Assembly: GCF_002855495.1 (NCBI RefSeq)
Contig: NZ_PKRO01000006.1
Location: 57,236-121,235, forward strand
DNA from: Porphyrobacter sp. TH134
Lineage (GTDB): Bacteria; Pseudomonadota; Alphaproteobacteria; Sphingomonadales; Sphingomonadaceae
Direction: 5' to 3'
DNA length: 64,000 nucleotides
A program made the position numbers and the translations under genes. Below the pieces are notes generated by a model. It was not told where the DNA came from. It saw nothing but the letters and a program-made list of their open reading frames with translations, and searched no databases. Within the stretch, counting starts at the first letter, position 1, and each line of letters starts with the position of its first letter. Positions 29,037-37,693 of the stretch are shown in pieces.

Positions 29037-29611
29037 TCCCACGACCGGCCTTGTCCGCAGTCCTGATGCTGGCGGCAACGCTGGCCGGGTGCAAACCGCC
29101 GCCCAGCGATGCGGCGGTGGCGCGGGTGTCGCTGCTGGCCCCCACCAGCGGGCCGTCCGAGCCTTTGCCTTCGCCCGATACCACCGGCGCTGTCTGGGCC
29201 GGCGCGGGCACGCCGCTGCGGCTCGTCTACGGCGTGCCGGGCAAGCCCGTAATGATTGCGCTGGAATGCCTTGCGCCGGGCAAGCCCGAAGCGCGCATCA
29301 AGATCACCCGGCACGCCCCCGCAGACGAGGGCGCATCGGCCCTGCTGGCGCTGATCGGCAATGGCTGGATTGGGCGCTTTCCGGTCGATGCGGTGCAGAT
29401 CGGCCCGCAGCGGCTGTGGCAGGGCGAGGTCCCGGCCACGATGCCGCAATGGGAGGCGTTGAAACCCGCGCGCGAGGCGACCGTGACGGTGCCCGGTGCA
29501 GGGCTGGTGCGGCTCAACCCCAGCCCCTTGCCGATGGCGCTGGTCAGCGCGTGCCGGGGCTCGGGGCAGGAGACGGCCGGCGCGCCTGTTGCTCCAGCAG
29601 ATCAGGCGTAA
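29033..29611 (+). CDS. hypothetical lipoprotein
   Basis: A 192-residue protein with a clear lipobox (LAGC, Cys20) followed by a Pro/Ser-rich stretch. The rest is predicted beta-rich without recognisable domain; two internal Cys residues (ALECLAPG, SACRGSG) might pair. It overlaps the S10 peptidase gene by four bases, so it is likely produced with it. Its last 68 bases overlap the 3' end of the convergent DsbD-type gene on the opposite strand. Confidence 0.75.
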   Translation: MIPRPALSAVLMLAATLAGCKPPPSDAAVARVSLLAPTSGPSEPLPSPDTTGAVWAGAGTPLRLVYGVPGKPVMIALECLAPGKPEARIKITRHAPADEGASALLALIGNGWIGRFPVDAVQIGPQRLWQGEVPATMPQWEALKPAREATVTVPGAGLVRLNPSPLPMALVSACRGSGQETAGAPVAPADQA

Positions 29612-31646
29612 GCACCTGCGGCAGTTGCTGGGGCGCTGACGCACCCGGCGCATACCACAGGTACAGCGGCACGCCCGCTGCGCCCTGCTCTGTCAGGAAA
29701 GCCGTGATGGCAGGATCGCGTACGGTCCAGTCGCCCACCATCGTCACCACGCCCGCGGCGCGGAATGCTTCGGCCACGCTCTCGCGCTCGATCGCTGCGG
29801 CTTCGTTGACCTTGCAGGTGACACACCAGTCGGCGGTGAACCACAAGAACACCGGCTTGCCCGACGCGCGCGCCTTGGCGAGGGCATCGGCGCTGAAGCT
29901 TTGCGGATTGTGGATGCTGGCCTTGGCCTCGCTGCCCTTGGCCTCATAGACGGATGGCAGCGCAATCGCCGCAAAGGCCACGAACGGCGCAGCAATCAGC
30001 CCGAAGGCAGGCCAGGCCATCTTGCCGCCGCGTTGCAGCTTGCCCACCACGAACAGCGCCAGCACCACGCCTGCCACCAGCAACAGCGCGATCAGGCCGG
30101 AGGGCCGACCGCCCAGCTGCACCACCAGCCACAACAGCGCCAGCGCGGTCAGTGCCATCGGGAGCGCCATGATCCGGCGGAACCGCTCCATCCACGCGCC
30201 GGGCTTGGGCAGCATCCGGCGCAGCGGCGGCACGAAGCCGAGCAGCAGGAATGGCAGCGCCAGCCCCAGCCCCAGCACAGCAAACAGCAGCAGCGCCTGC
30301 GCCGTCGGCAGCAGCAGCGCCGCGCCCAGCGCTGCCGCCATGAACGGCCCGGTGCAGGGCGTGGCGACGAAAGCGGCGAGCAATCCGGTGGCAAAAGCAC
30401 CCGTGCGCTCGCCCCCCATGCTGACCGAGACGGCGGGCAGTTCGAACAATCCGGCGAAATTCGCGGTGATCGCGGCGGCCAGTACCAACAGAGCAACCAC
30501 TACGCCCGGCTCCTGCAACTGGAACGCCCAGCCCACCTGCTCGCCCGCCGCACGCAAGGCCAGCAGCAGCGCGCCCAAGGCGATGCAGGCGAGCACCACG
30601 CCCGCGGTGTACGCGAGCCCTTCAGCCCGCGCGCGCGCTTCGCTTTCGCCTGCGCGGGCGAGCGCCAACGCTTTCAGGCTGAGGATCGGGAAGACGCAAG
30701 GCATGATGTTGAGTAGCAAGCCGCCCGCCAGCGCGCCGAGGATCAGTGTCCACAGCGGCGGAATTGGCGCAGACTTCGGCCCGGCGATCACCTCGCCGCC
30801 GGTTGGCACGTCGCCGGGGATCGCGCCGAACGCCACCCCTGCCGCCTCGCCGAACGCCAGCAAACCACCCACCGCGCTCGGGCTGTCGGCGCGGTATTCG
30901 GCTAGCGGGATGGTGACGGTCAGCACATCGCCCACCCGCCGGAATTCCTGCGGCGCGGCGTAATCGACGAGGTTTTCGTTGCTGATGAAGACATGCGGAT
31001 CGGGCAGATCGACGCCGGCGGGAAGCGGGATCGCCAGCCGCAGCACCTTGCGCCCCACATCAAACCGCGACGGCGCTGTCAGCTGGGGCGCGACCTCGGC
31101 CCGCCAGCGCGCAAAATCGCCGCCGGTGCGCGCGGTGAGCAGCTTGTCCTGCGGCACGCAGATCTGATCGGTGCAGGCGAGATATTCGACATGGCCGGTG
31201 ACGCGCGGCGTTGTTGTCACATCTGCCCCGGCAGGCACCGTCACCGGCACCAGCACCGTATAAGTGCCCTCATAAACGTGGTTCATCAGCCCGCTGATCG
31301 TCAGCCGCTTGGGCACAGGATAGATCGGCGCGCCCATCTGCCAGCGTTCCGGCAGATCAAGGAACAGGCGCATCCCCTGCCCCGCATCGCCCGGGTTTGA
31401 CCAGTACCCATGCCATTCGCCAGACTTGGGCGTGAACCGCAGCGCAAGCATCCATTCCCCGCCCGCTTGCGGCGCCCCATCGGCGAACAGTTCCACCGCG
31501 ATATTGCCGTCGCCGTACCGCGCTTCTGTCGGTACGGCGACCTCTTGCGCCTGCACCGCACCTGCCAGCATTAGGCTTGCGACAAGCGCAAGCCACCATG
31601 CAAGCAATTGACGGACTGGAAGCGGGAAGTTTCTTGCGCGGGACAC
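29544..31646 (-). CDS. thiol:disulfide interchange protein, DsbD/ScsB-like
   Basis: A 700-residue three-part membrane reductant conveyor that moves electrons from cytoplasmic thioredoxin to periplasmic proteins. It has a signal peptide to about residue 30, a periplasmic N-terminal domain with a Cys pair in ACTDQICVP, a CcdA-like membrane domain of about eight helices with Cys in IMPCVFP and ATPCTGP, and a C-terminal thioredoxin domain with WCVTC. The start GTG at 31646 follows AGAGGG and gives a good signal peptide; longer frames would overlap the divergent UbiH-type gene. It converges on and overlaps a lipoprotein gene. Confidence 0.9.
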   Translation of the reverse strand: MSRARNFPLPVRQLLAWWLALVASLMLAGAVQAQEVAVPTEARYGDGNIAVELFADGAPQAGGEWMLALRFTPKSGEWHGYWSNPGDAGQGMRLFLDLPERWQMGAPIYPVPKRLTISGLMNHVYEGTYTVLVPVTVPAGADVTTTPRVTGHVEYLACTDQICVPQDKLLTARTGGDFARWRAEVAPQLTAPSRFDVGRKVLRLAIPLPAGVDLPDPHVFISNENLVDYAAPQEFRRVGDVLTVTIPLAEYRADSPSAVGGLLAFGEAAGVAFGAIPGDVPTGGEVIAGPKSAPIPPLWTLILGALAGGLLLNIMPCVFPILSLKALALARAGESEARARAEGLAYTAGVVLACIALGALLLALRAAGEQVGWAFQLQEPGVVVALLVLAAAITANFAGLFELPAVSVSMGGERTGAFATGLLAAFVATPCTGPFMAAALGAALLLPTAQALLLFAVLGLGLALPFLLLGFVPPLRRMLPKPGAWMERFRRIMALPMALTALALLWLVVQLGGRPSGLIALLLVAGVVLALFVVGKLQRGGKMAWPAFGLIAAPFVAFAAIALPSVYEAKGSEAKASIHNPQSFSADALAKARASGKPVFLWFTADWCVTCKVNEAAAIERESVAEAFRAAGVVTMVGDWTVRDPAITAFLTEQGAAGVPLYLWYAPGASAPQQLPQVLTPDLLEQQARRPSPAPSPGTR

Positions 31647-31696
31647 GGATAGCCCTCTAGGCTTATGGCCTACACTTCGCAATCGGAGCCGACACG

Positions 31697-32923
31697 GTGA
31701 CACAGCCTGCCAACGACACCCGCGACCTTGTAATCCTTGGCGGAGGGCTGGTGGGGATGACGCTGGCGCTGGCCGCGGCAAAACGCGGCATGTCGTCGCA
31801 CGTGATCGACCGCGCCGACCCGGCCGAACTGACCGCCGAAGGATTCGATGACCGCGCCACCGCGATCTCGACCGCAAGCTGGCACTTGTTTGAAAATATC
31901 GGGATTGCCGCAGGGCTCGAACAATTCGCCTGCGATATCGCCAGCATTGCGGTCACCGATCAGAACAAGCCCGGCCGCCTCGATTTCCAGCCCGGCGCAG
32001 GCGGCGGCACCCTGGGCCGGATGTTCCCCAACCGCCGCCTGCGTCTGGCGCTATTCGAAGCGGCAGCGCAGGAACCGCTCATCAATTGGATCGCCAAGGC
32101 CCATGTGACCGGGCGCCAGCGCAGCGAATATGGCGTGGCTGCAACGCTGGCAGACGGCCAGAAGCTGAAAGGCCGGTTGATGGTCGCCGCTGAAGGCCGC
32201 CAATCGCCGACGCGCGATCAGGCCGGCATTCCGATCGCCAAGTGGGATTACAAGCACCGCGCGATCATCGCCGGGCTGACCCACGAAAAGCCGCACGGCA
32301 ATGTCGCCTGGGAAATCTTCTATCCCGCCGGACCATTCGCCTTGCTGCCGCTGAACGATGATGCCGATGGCACGCACCGTTCCTCGCTGGTGTGGACGGT
32401 GTCCGAAGCGGACGGCGCGGGCGTGATGAAGCTGGGCGACCGGGCGTTTCTGGCCGAGATCGAAAAGCGCATGGGCGGTGTCCTGGGCCAGGTGAAGACT
32501 GTCGGTCACCGGTCAAGCTGGCCGCTGGGCTTCCATCACACCGCCAAGATCACCGCCGAACGTCTGGTGCTGGTGGGCGATAGCGCGCACGGCATTCACC
32601 CGATTGCCGGCCAAGGCCTTAATCTTGGCCTGCGCGACGTGGGCGCGCTGGTCGAAGTGCTGAGCGATGGCGCGCGGCTGGGACTTGATCCGGGCGATGC
32701 GGAATTGCTCAAGCGGTACGAGACGTGGCGCGGGCTGGACAGTTTCATGGTGGCGCTGGCAACCGACGGTCTGACCCGGTTGTTTGGCGTTCCCGGCAAA
32801 ACGGCGAGCGCGGTGCGGCGGCTGGGCATGGCAGCCGTGCAGCGCACCCCGATGCTGAAGGATTTCTTCATGGACGAGGCGCGCGGCGTGTCGGGGGATT
32901 TGCCCGCGATTCTCAGAGCCTGA
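31697..32923 (+). CDS. ubiH: UbiH/UbiF/Coq6-family FAD monooxygenase
   Basis: A 408-residue flavoprotein hydroxylase for ubiquinone ring modification. It has the dinucleotide motif VILGGGLVGMTLAL (about 12-25), the second FAD motif in LVLVGDSAHGIHPIAGQGLNLGLRD (about 294-318), and DDRATAIS, which marks the ubiquinone hydroxylase group. Which ring position it hydroxylates cannot be decided from sequence. The start GTG at 31697 has GGAG nine bases upstream. It is divergent from the DsbD-type gene with a 50-base gap. Confidence 0.9.
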   Translation: MTQPANDTRDLVILGGGLVGMTLALAAAKRGMSSHVIDRADPAELTAEGFDDRATAISTASWHLFENIGIAAGLEQFACDIASIAVTDQNKPGRLDFQPGAGGGTLGRMFPNRRLRLALFEAAAQEPLINWIAKAHVTGRQRSEYGVAATLADGQKLKGRLMVAAEGRQSPTRDQAGIPIAKWDYKHRAIIAGLTHEKPHGNVAWEIFYPAGPFALLPLNDDADGTHRSSLVWTVSEADGAGVMKLGDRAFLAEIEKRMGGVLGQVKTVGHRSSWPLGFHHTAKITAERLVLVGDSAHGIHPIAGQGLNLGLRDVGALVEVLSDGARLGLDPGDAELLKRYETWRGLDSFMVALATDGLTRLFGVPGKTASAVRRLGMAAVQRTPMLKDFFMDEARGVSGDLPAILRA

Positions 32924-32927
32924 ATGC

Positions 32928-33836
32928 TCAGGGCCTAACCAGCGGGCTGACCTGTCGGACGGGATTGCCCGCGCCGTCGCGCAGTCCGCGTTGATCGAGC
33001 ACAGCGGCGGTTTCGATCACTTCAAGGGCTTCCATCGCCTTTTTGTAACGCTCGGCGTCGGCGATCCAGCTTTCGGCCTTGGCCGCGCCGGGCATGCCGC
33101 GCACTTCATCAATGGCTGCCTGAAAGCGCCCCTGTTCGAGCGCCCAGCGCGCACGCTCCATCCGCCGCTGCGGTTGGGGCGAAGGCGTGGTCTGGCGGCG
33201 CACGACGAACAATTGGCTGAGCTCGCGCTGGAACGCGGCGAAGGACGGTCCCTCGCTGGTTTCGCGCAGGTCAGGCCCCAAGCCCTCCAGCCGCGCTGCG
33301 AGACTATCAAGCCGGATCGGATTGCGCGAAAACTCGATGATGCTCGCCACCGCATTGGGCCACTGGTCGCCAAAGCGCAGCCGCAACTGGTCCGCCAGAT
33401 AGCCCAGCTGCGCTCCGCGCTCGACCGCGCGGCGGGTGGCAAAGGCGATCAACAGGCTTTCCGCCCGGGCCGCATTGCCAGCTGCGGCCTGCGCCTGCAA
33501 ATCCAGCTGGGTGAGGCGCTGTTCGGCAGCCGCCAGCCGCTGATCCAGCCCGCCTTGTTGTTCAGCCACGCGCTCCACCGCTTGCTCGGTCGCGGCCAGC
33601 GGTGTCGGCTCAGCGGTCAATGTCTGCACCGAAGCTGATGCGGCTGGCGCGTCCGATTGCTCCACTGCCGCGGGGCGCGGCGCACCGGCCCGGCCAGGTT
33701 GGAGATTGTACCACACCACCCATCCGACCAGCGCTCCGCCAGCAGCAAAGGCCAGCAGGGCAGCAAGGATAAGCATGCGCGACGACGTGCGCTTCACGCT
33801 GGTGACATATGGGGATGGTCCCGGTTGCGATGCCAT
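32928..33836 (-). CDS. mitofilin/Mic60-like inner membrane protein
   Basis: A 302-residue protein with one N-terminal transmembrane helix (about 22-43), an Ala/Gln-rich coiled-coil region (about 80-125) and a C-terminal mitofilin-like domain ending RARWALEQGRFQAAIDEV and AMEALEVIETAAV. Mic60 shapes mitochondrial cristae, and its alphaproteobacterial homologues bend inner membranes and are typically encoded next to hemC/hemD, exactly as here. It is much shorter than the Rhodobacter protein but keeps the diagnostic ends. It follows hemD by 47 bases on the same strand. Confidence 0.8.
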   Translation of the reverse strand: MASQPGPSPYVTSVKRTSSRMLILAALLAFAAGGALVGWVVWYNLQPGRAGAPRPAAVEQSDAPAASASVQTLTAEPTPLAATEQAVERVAEQQGGLDQRLAAAEQRLTQLDLQAQAAAGNAARAESLLIAFATRRAVERGAQLGYLADQLRLRFGDQWPNAVASIIEFSRNPIRLDSLAARLEGLGPDLRETSEGPSFAAFQRELSQLFVVRRQTTPSPQPQRRMERARWALEQGRFQAAIDEVRGMPGAAKAESWIADAERYKKAMEALEVIETAAVLDQRGLRDGAGNPVRQVSPLVRP

Positions 33837-33883
33837 CAAAATCCGTTCTTGCGACCCATGTTTCTGTCTCGCCGGCGCTGTAT

Positions 33884-34600
33884 TCACAGCTGCCGGGGCG
33901 GGGATGGCGGAATGGAGCGCGGCTGAGCGCACAAGTCAAATGCCAATTGCAGCAAGGCCGCCTCATCAGGCTGGCTGGCGGTGTGGACGGCGGCCCAGCC
34001 CTCACCCGCTGCCTCTGCGATGCGCGGGCCGAGCGCGGCCAGCGAAATACTGCCCCGCGCGACACCTAACCGGTCGCATTCTTGCACAAAATGCCGCGCG
34101 CTTGCCGCCGAATGGAGCAGCACCAGCGCCTCGCCCGAGGCCAGCAACCCCGCTTGGCCATCCAGCGGCAGCATGACGCTGCGATAGGCGATGACTTCAT
34201 CAAAGGTAACGCCGGGCGGCGGCGTCAGCGGCACGTGTTCCTCGCCTGCGATGCGCAGCAGATGGCAGGGGGCAACAAGGGCATCAAGCACACCCTGCAA
34301 CCCGCCGCTCCCCGTCAGCGCCACCGTAAACCCGGCCGCGCGGGCGGCGGCGGCGGTGGCCTCGCCCACGGCATAGACCGGCTTGGCCGTCAGCCGGGCA
34401 AGGTTCGGCCCGCCGTGCAGGATCGCATTGGCGCTGCCGATCAGCAGCCCGTCAATGCCTGCCGGATCGGGGCAATCCCAGGCAATGGCGCGGATTTCGG
34501 ACAGGGCGTGGCCCGTGATCGCCAGACCCAGCGCGCGGGCCTTGTCCAGAGTCGCGGCCAGCCCCGGCTGCGGGCGCAGCGCGAGCAGGTGGAAGCTCAT
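33884..34600 (-). CDS. hemD: uroporphyrinogen-III synthase
   Basis: A 238-residue protein that cyclises hydroxymethylbilane to uroporphyrinogen III in heme and siroheme synthesis. The sequence is poorly conserved in this family, but YAVGEATAAAARAAGF, LHSAASARHFV and LAALGPRIAEAA are the standard motifs. Its start overlaps the hemC stop (ATGA) and confirms the assignment. A longer frame to 34795 lies inside hemC and is not used. The length is at the short end of the usual range. Confidence 0.9.
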   Translation of the reverse strand: MSFHLLALRPQPGLAATLDKARALGLAITGHALSEIRAIAWDCPDPAGIDGLLIGSANAILHGGPNLARLTAKPVYAVGEATAAAARAAGFTVALTGSGGLQGVLDALVAPCHLLRIAGEEHVPLTPPPGVTFDEVIAYRSVMLPLDGQAGLLASGEALVLLHSAASARHFVQECDRLGVARGSISLAALGPRIAEAAGEGWAAVHTASQPDEAALLQLAFDLCAQPRSIPPSPPRQL

Positions 34601-35553
34601 CCGTCCCTGGCGGGGTCCGCGGCGCGGAAATGCGCGGCGATCCCCGGCGTTGCCCGGGCGAGGAGATCGGCGGCGAGGGTAATGACCGGCGCATGATTGC
34701 CCGGCGCAAACCGGACGCTGCCCTCGATCCGCTCGGCCCCGTCGGGACTGAACAGCGCCGCGCGCATCTCCAGCCCTCTCCCTTCGGGCGCGCACAGCAC
34801 CGCAATCGGCGAATGGCAGGTGCCGCCCAATTCGGCGAGCAGCGCGCGTTCGGCTTCCAGTTCCGCCCGCGTCGGCGCGTGATCGATCGCGGTGAGCAGC
34901 GCGGTTGTTTCGGCATCATCGGCGCGGCATTCGATCGCGATCACGCCCTGAGCCGCGGCCGGGATCCATTCGTCCTGTTCCAGCGGCGCGCCAACTGCAC
35001 TTTGCCCCAGCCGTTCGAGGCCAGCGGCGGCAAGGAAGGTCACATCAGCCTCCCCCGCCTGCAATTTGGCAAGGCGCGTTGCCACATTGCCGCGAAAGGT
35101 CACGACCTTGCAATCGGGCCGCAGGTTGAGCAATTGCGCCGCCCGGCGCGGCGCGCTGGTGCCGACCACGGCGCCTTCGGGGATGGCCGCGATGCTCGCT
35201 GCGCCCACCAGACAATCGCGCCGGTCAGCGCGCGGCAGGAAGGCGGGGAAGTGGAATTCCGCAGGCCGGATCGTCTCGACATCCTTGGCCGAATGCACCG
35301 ACAGGTCGATCCGCCCCTCGCCCAGCCACTGGTCCAGTTCCTTGGTCCACAGCGCCTTGCCGCCGATTTCGGACAAGGGCCGGTCAAGCACCTTGTCACC
35401 GCTGGCGAGCACAGGGACGAGTTCGATCGCGTCCTCAGTCCAGCCGTGGGCCGCGCACAGGCGGGCGCGAGTTTCGACCGCCTGCGCCATGGCCAGCGGG
35501 GAATTGCGGGTGCCAAGCCGCAGCCGAGGCACAGTTCGTTGGGGTTCAGTCAT
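34597..35553 (-). CDS. hemC: hydroxymethylbilane synthase (porphobilinogen deaminase)
   Basis: A 318-residue cytosolic enzyme that polymerises four porphobilinogens. It has RLGTRNSPLAMAQ at about 11-23, DLSVHSAKDVE with the catalytic Asp, and GTSAPRRAAQLL and FRGNVATRLAKL with the substrate-binding Arg residues. GGTCHSPIAV contains the Cys that carries the dipyrromethane cofactor. It is the first gene of hemC-hemD-mitofilin and divergent from tsaD with a 44-base gap, a conserved alphaproteobacterial arrangement. Confidence 0.97.
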   Translation of the reverse strand: MTEPQRTVPRLRLGTRNSPLAMAQAVETRARLCAAHGWTEDAIELVPVLASGDKVLDRPLSEIGGKALWTKELDQWLGEGRIDLSVHSAKDVETIRPAEFHFPAFLPRADRRDCLVGAASIAAIPEGAVVGTSAPRRAAQLLNLRPDCKVVTFRGNVATRLAKLQAGEADVTFLAAAGLERLGQSAVGAPLEQDEWIPAAAQGVIAIECRADDAETTALLTAIDHAPTRAELEAERALLAELGGTCHSPIAVLCAPEGRGLEMRAALFSPDGAERIEGSVRFAPGNHAPVITLAADLLARATPGIAAHFRAADPARDG

Positions 35554-35597
35554 AGCTGTGCTTGCTCTAGCCCGCGCAAAGGCTAGATGGAAGCCAG

Positions 35598-36695
35598 ATG
35601 GGATCAGTCACGCACACCTCTGACGCCGTAGAGCTTGGGGCGGTCGTGCTCGGTATCGAATCGAGCTGCGATGAAACTGCCGTTGCGCTGGTGCGCGGCG
35701 ACGGGACGATCATCGCGCAGGCGATTGCCAGTCAGGAGGCAGAGCACGCCCCCTATGGCGGCGTCGTCCCCGAAATCGCCGCCCGCGCCCATGCCGAACG
35801 CCTCGCGCCGATGATCGCGCGGGTGATGGGCGAGGCCGGCCTTGGCCTTGATGATGTCGATGCGATCGCCGCCACCGCCGGGCCGGGGCTGATCGGCGGA
35901 GTAATGGTCGGTCTGGTCAGCGCCAAGGCGCTGGCGATGGCAAGCGGCAAACCGCTGCTGGCGGTCAATCATCTGGAAGGCCATGCATTGTCCCCTAGGC
36001 TGGCTGACCGCACGCTCGGCTTTCCCTATCTGCTGCTGCTGGTGTCGGGGGGGCATTGCCAGATTCTCGCCGTGGAGGGCGTGGGACAATATCGGCGGCT
36101 GGCGACCACGATCGACGATGCGCTGGGCGAGGCGTTTGACAAGACCGCGAAAATTCTCGGTCTCGGCTATCCCGGTGGCCCCGCCGTGGAGCGGCTGGCC
36201 TTGCAGGGGGATCCCAAAGCGGTGCCCCTGCCCCGGCCATTGAAGGGCTCGCCCGAACCGCATTTCTCCTTTGCCGGGCTGAAAAGCGCGGTGCTGCGCG
36301 CCGCCGAGAGCGGCGCCCATTCGCCCGCCGATATCGCCGCTAGTTTCCAGCAGGCGGCGGTCGATTGCCTGATTGATCGGCTCGACCAGGCGCGGGAACG
36401 CGCTGGGCCGTTTCCGGCGCTGGTCGTGGCGGGCGGGGTTGCCGCGAACCAGACCGTGCGCGGCGCGCTCGAAGCCTTTGCCGCGAAGCACACCATGCGC
36501 TTCACCGCCCCGCCGCTGGCGCTATGCACCGATAATGCCGCGATGATCGCCTGGGCCGGGTGCGAGCGGCTGGCGGCGGATGGGTGGCAGGCAGGCACGG
36601 ACTTTGCGGGCGACCCGCTCGATTTTCTGGCCCGGCCGCGCTGGCCGCTCGATCCGGCGGCCGAAACCGTGCGCGGCGCGGGGGTCAAGGCATGA
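35598..36695 (+). CDS. tsaD: tRNA N6-threonylcarbamoyladenosine transferase TsaD
   Basis: A 365-residue ASKHA-fold enzyme that, with TsaB, TsaC and TsaE, attaches threonylcarbamoyl to A37 of tRNAs reading ANN codons. It has [15 protein letters not shown] (about 17-31), the metal-binding motif HLEGH, and the nucleotide loops [10 protein letters not shown] and [11 protein letters not shown]. The start gives a short N-terminal extension. The gene overlaps gpsA by four bases. Confidence 0.97.
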   Translation: MGSVTHTSDAVELGAVVLGIESSCDETAVALVRGDGTIIAQAIASQEAEHAPYGGVVPEIAARAHAERLAPMIARVMGEAGLGLDDVDAIAATAGPGLIGGVMVGLVSAKALAMASGKPLLAVNHLEGHALSPRLADRTLGFPYLLLLVSGGHCQILAVEGVGQYRRLATTIDDALGEAFDKTAKILGLGYPGGPAVERLALQGDPKAVPLPRPLKGSPEPHFSFAGLKSAVLRAAESGAHSPADIAASFQQAAVDCLIDRLDQARERAGPFPALVVAGGVAANQTVRGALEAFAAKHTMRFTAPPLALCTDNAAMIAWAGCERLAADGWQAGTDFAGDPLDFLARPRWPLDPAAETVRGAGVKA

Positions 36696-37693
36696 GCGGC
36701 GGCGAGACCATCGGCGTCATTGGCGCCGGCGCATGGGGCACCGCGCTCGCGCAGATGCTGAGCTCGGACGGGCGCGGCGTCGTGCTGTGGGCGTTCGAGC
36801 CCGAGGTGGTGGCCGCAATCAACACCGATCACCGCAATCCGCTTTACCTGCCGTCGGCCGACCTTGCCCCGGCGATCCGCGCCACGGGCGATCTGGCAGA
36901 CCTCGCCGCGCTGGACACCGTGCTGGTGGTCACCCCGGCGCAGGTTTTGGGCCGGGTGCTGGCAGGCCTCGCCGCCGCGCCCCGTAATCTGGTGTTGTGT
37001 TCCAAGGGCATTGAAGCTGGCTCGGGCCGCCTGATGAACGATGTTGCACGCGAAGCCTCGCCTGGCAGCGCCATCGCGGTGCTGTCGGGCCCGACTTTCG
37101 CCCATGAAGTCGCCAGCGGCCTGCCCACGGCTGTGACGCTGGCCTGCGGCGGCGGCAATGCGCAGTGGGAGCGGCTCGCCCCCGCCCTCGCCCGCCCGGC
37201 CTTCCGGCCCTATTACTCCGACGACGTCACCGGCGCGGAGATTGGCGGCGCGGTCAAGAATGTGCTCGCCATTGCCTGCGGCGTGGTGGACGGCCTTGCA
37301 CTGGGCCAGAATGCGCGCGCGGCGCTGATTGCGCGCGGCTATGCCGAGATGCTGCGCTTTGGCGAAGCGCTGGGCGCGCGGGCCGAGACACTGGCGGGCC
37401 TGTGCGGTCTCGGCGATCTGGTGCTGACCTGTTCCAGCACCGCCAGCCGCAATTTTGCGCTCGGCAAAGCGCTTGGCGAAGGCGCGGCCGCTGCCGATCT
37501 GCTGGCTGACCGGCGCACGGTGGCCGAAGGAGCGTTCACCGCCCCTGTCCTCGCCGACCTTGCCGCCGCCCGCGGCGTGGCCATGCCGATCGTCACGGCA
37601 GTTGACGCGATCCTGAAGGGTGAGAGCGCATGCGCCGTCGTGGCCGAATTGCTCGCCCGCCCGCTGAAAGCCGAACGGGAAGCCGCCGCGTGA
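36692..37693 (+). CDS. gpsA: NAD(P)-dependent glycerol-3-phosphate dehydrogenase
   Basis: A 333-residue enzyme that reduces dihydroxyacetone phosphate to sn-glycerol 3-phosphate for phospholipid synthesis. It has the Rossmann motif [12 protein letters not shown] (about 9-20), [16 protein letters not shown], and the C-terminal catalytic region with [10 protein letters not shown] and [11 protein letters not shown]. The ATG at 36692 overlaps the tsaD stop, and its own stop overlaps the next start (GTGA), so tsaD, gpsA and the flippase gene form one unit. Confidence 0.96.
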   Translation: MSGGETIGVIGAGAWGTALAQMLSSDGRGVVLWAFEPEVVAAINTDHRNPLYLPSADLAPAIRATGDLADLAALDTVLVVTPAQVLGRVLAGLAAAPRNLVLCSKGIEAGSGRLMNDVAREASPGSAIAVLSGPTFAHEVASGLPTAVTLACGGGNAQWERLAPALARPAFRPYYSDDVTGAEIGGAVKNVLAIACGVVDGLALGQNARAALIARGYAEMLRFGEALGARAETLAGLCGLGDLVLTCSSTASRNFALGKALGEGAAAADLLADRRTVAEGAFTAPVLADLAAARGVAMPIVTAVDAILKGESACAVVAELLARPLKAEREAAA

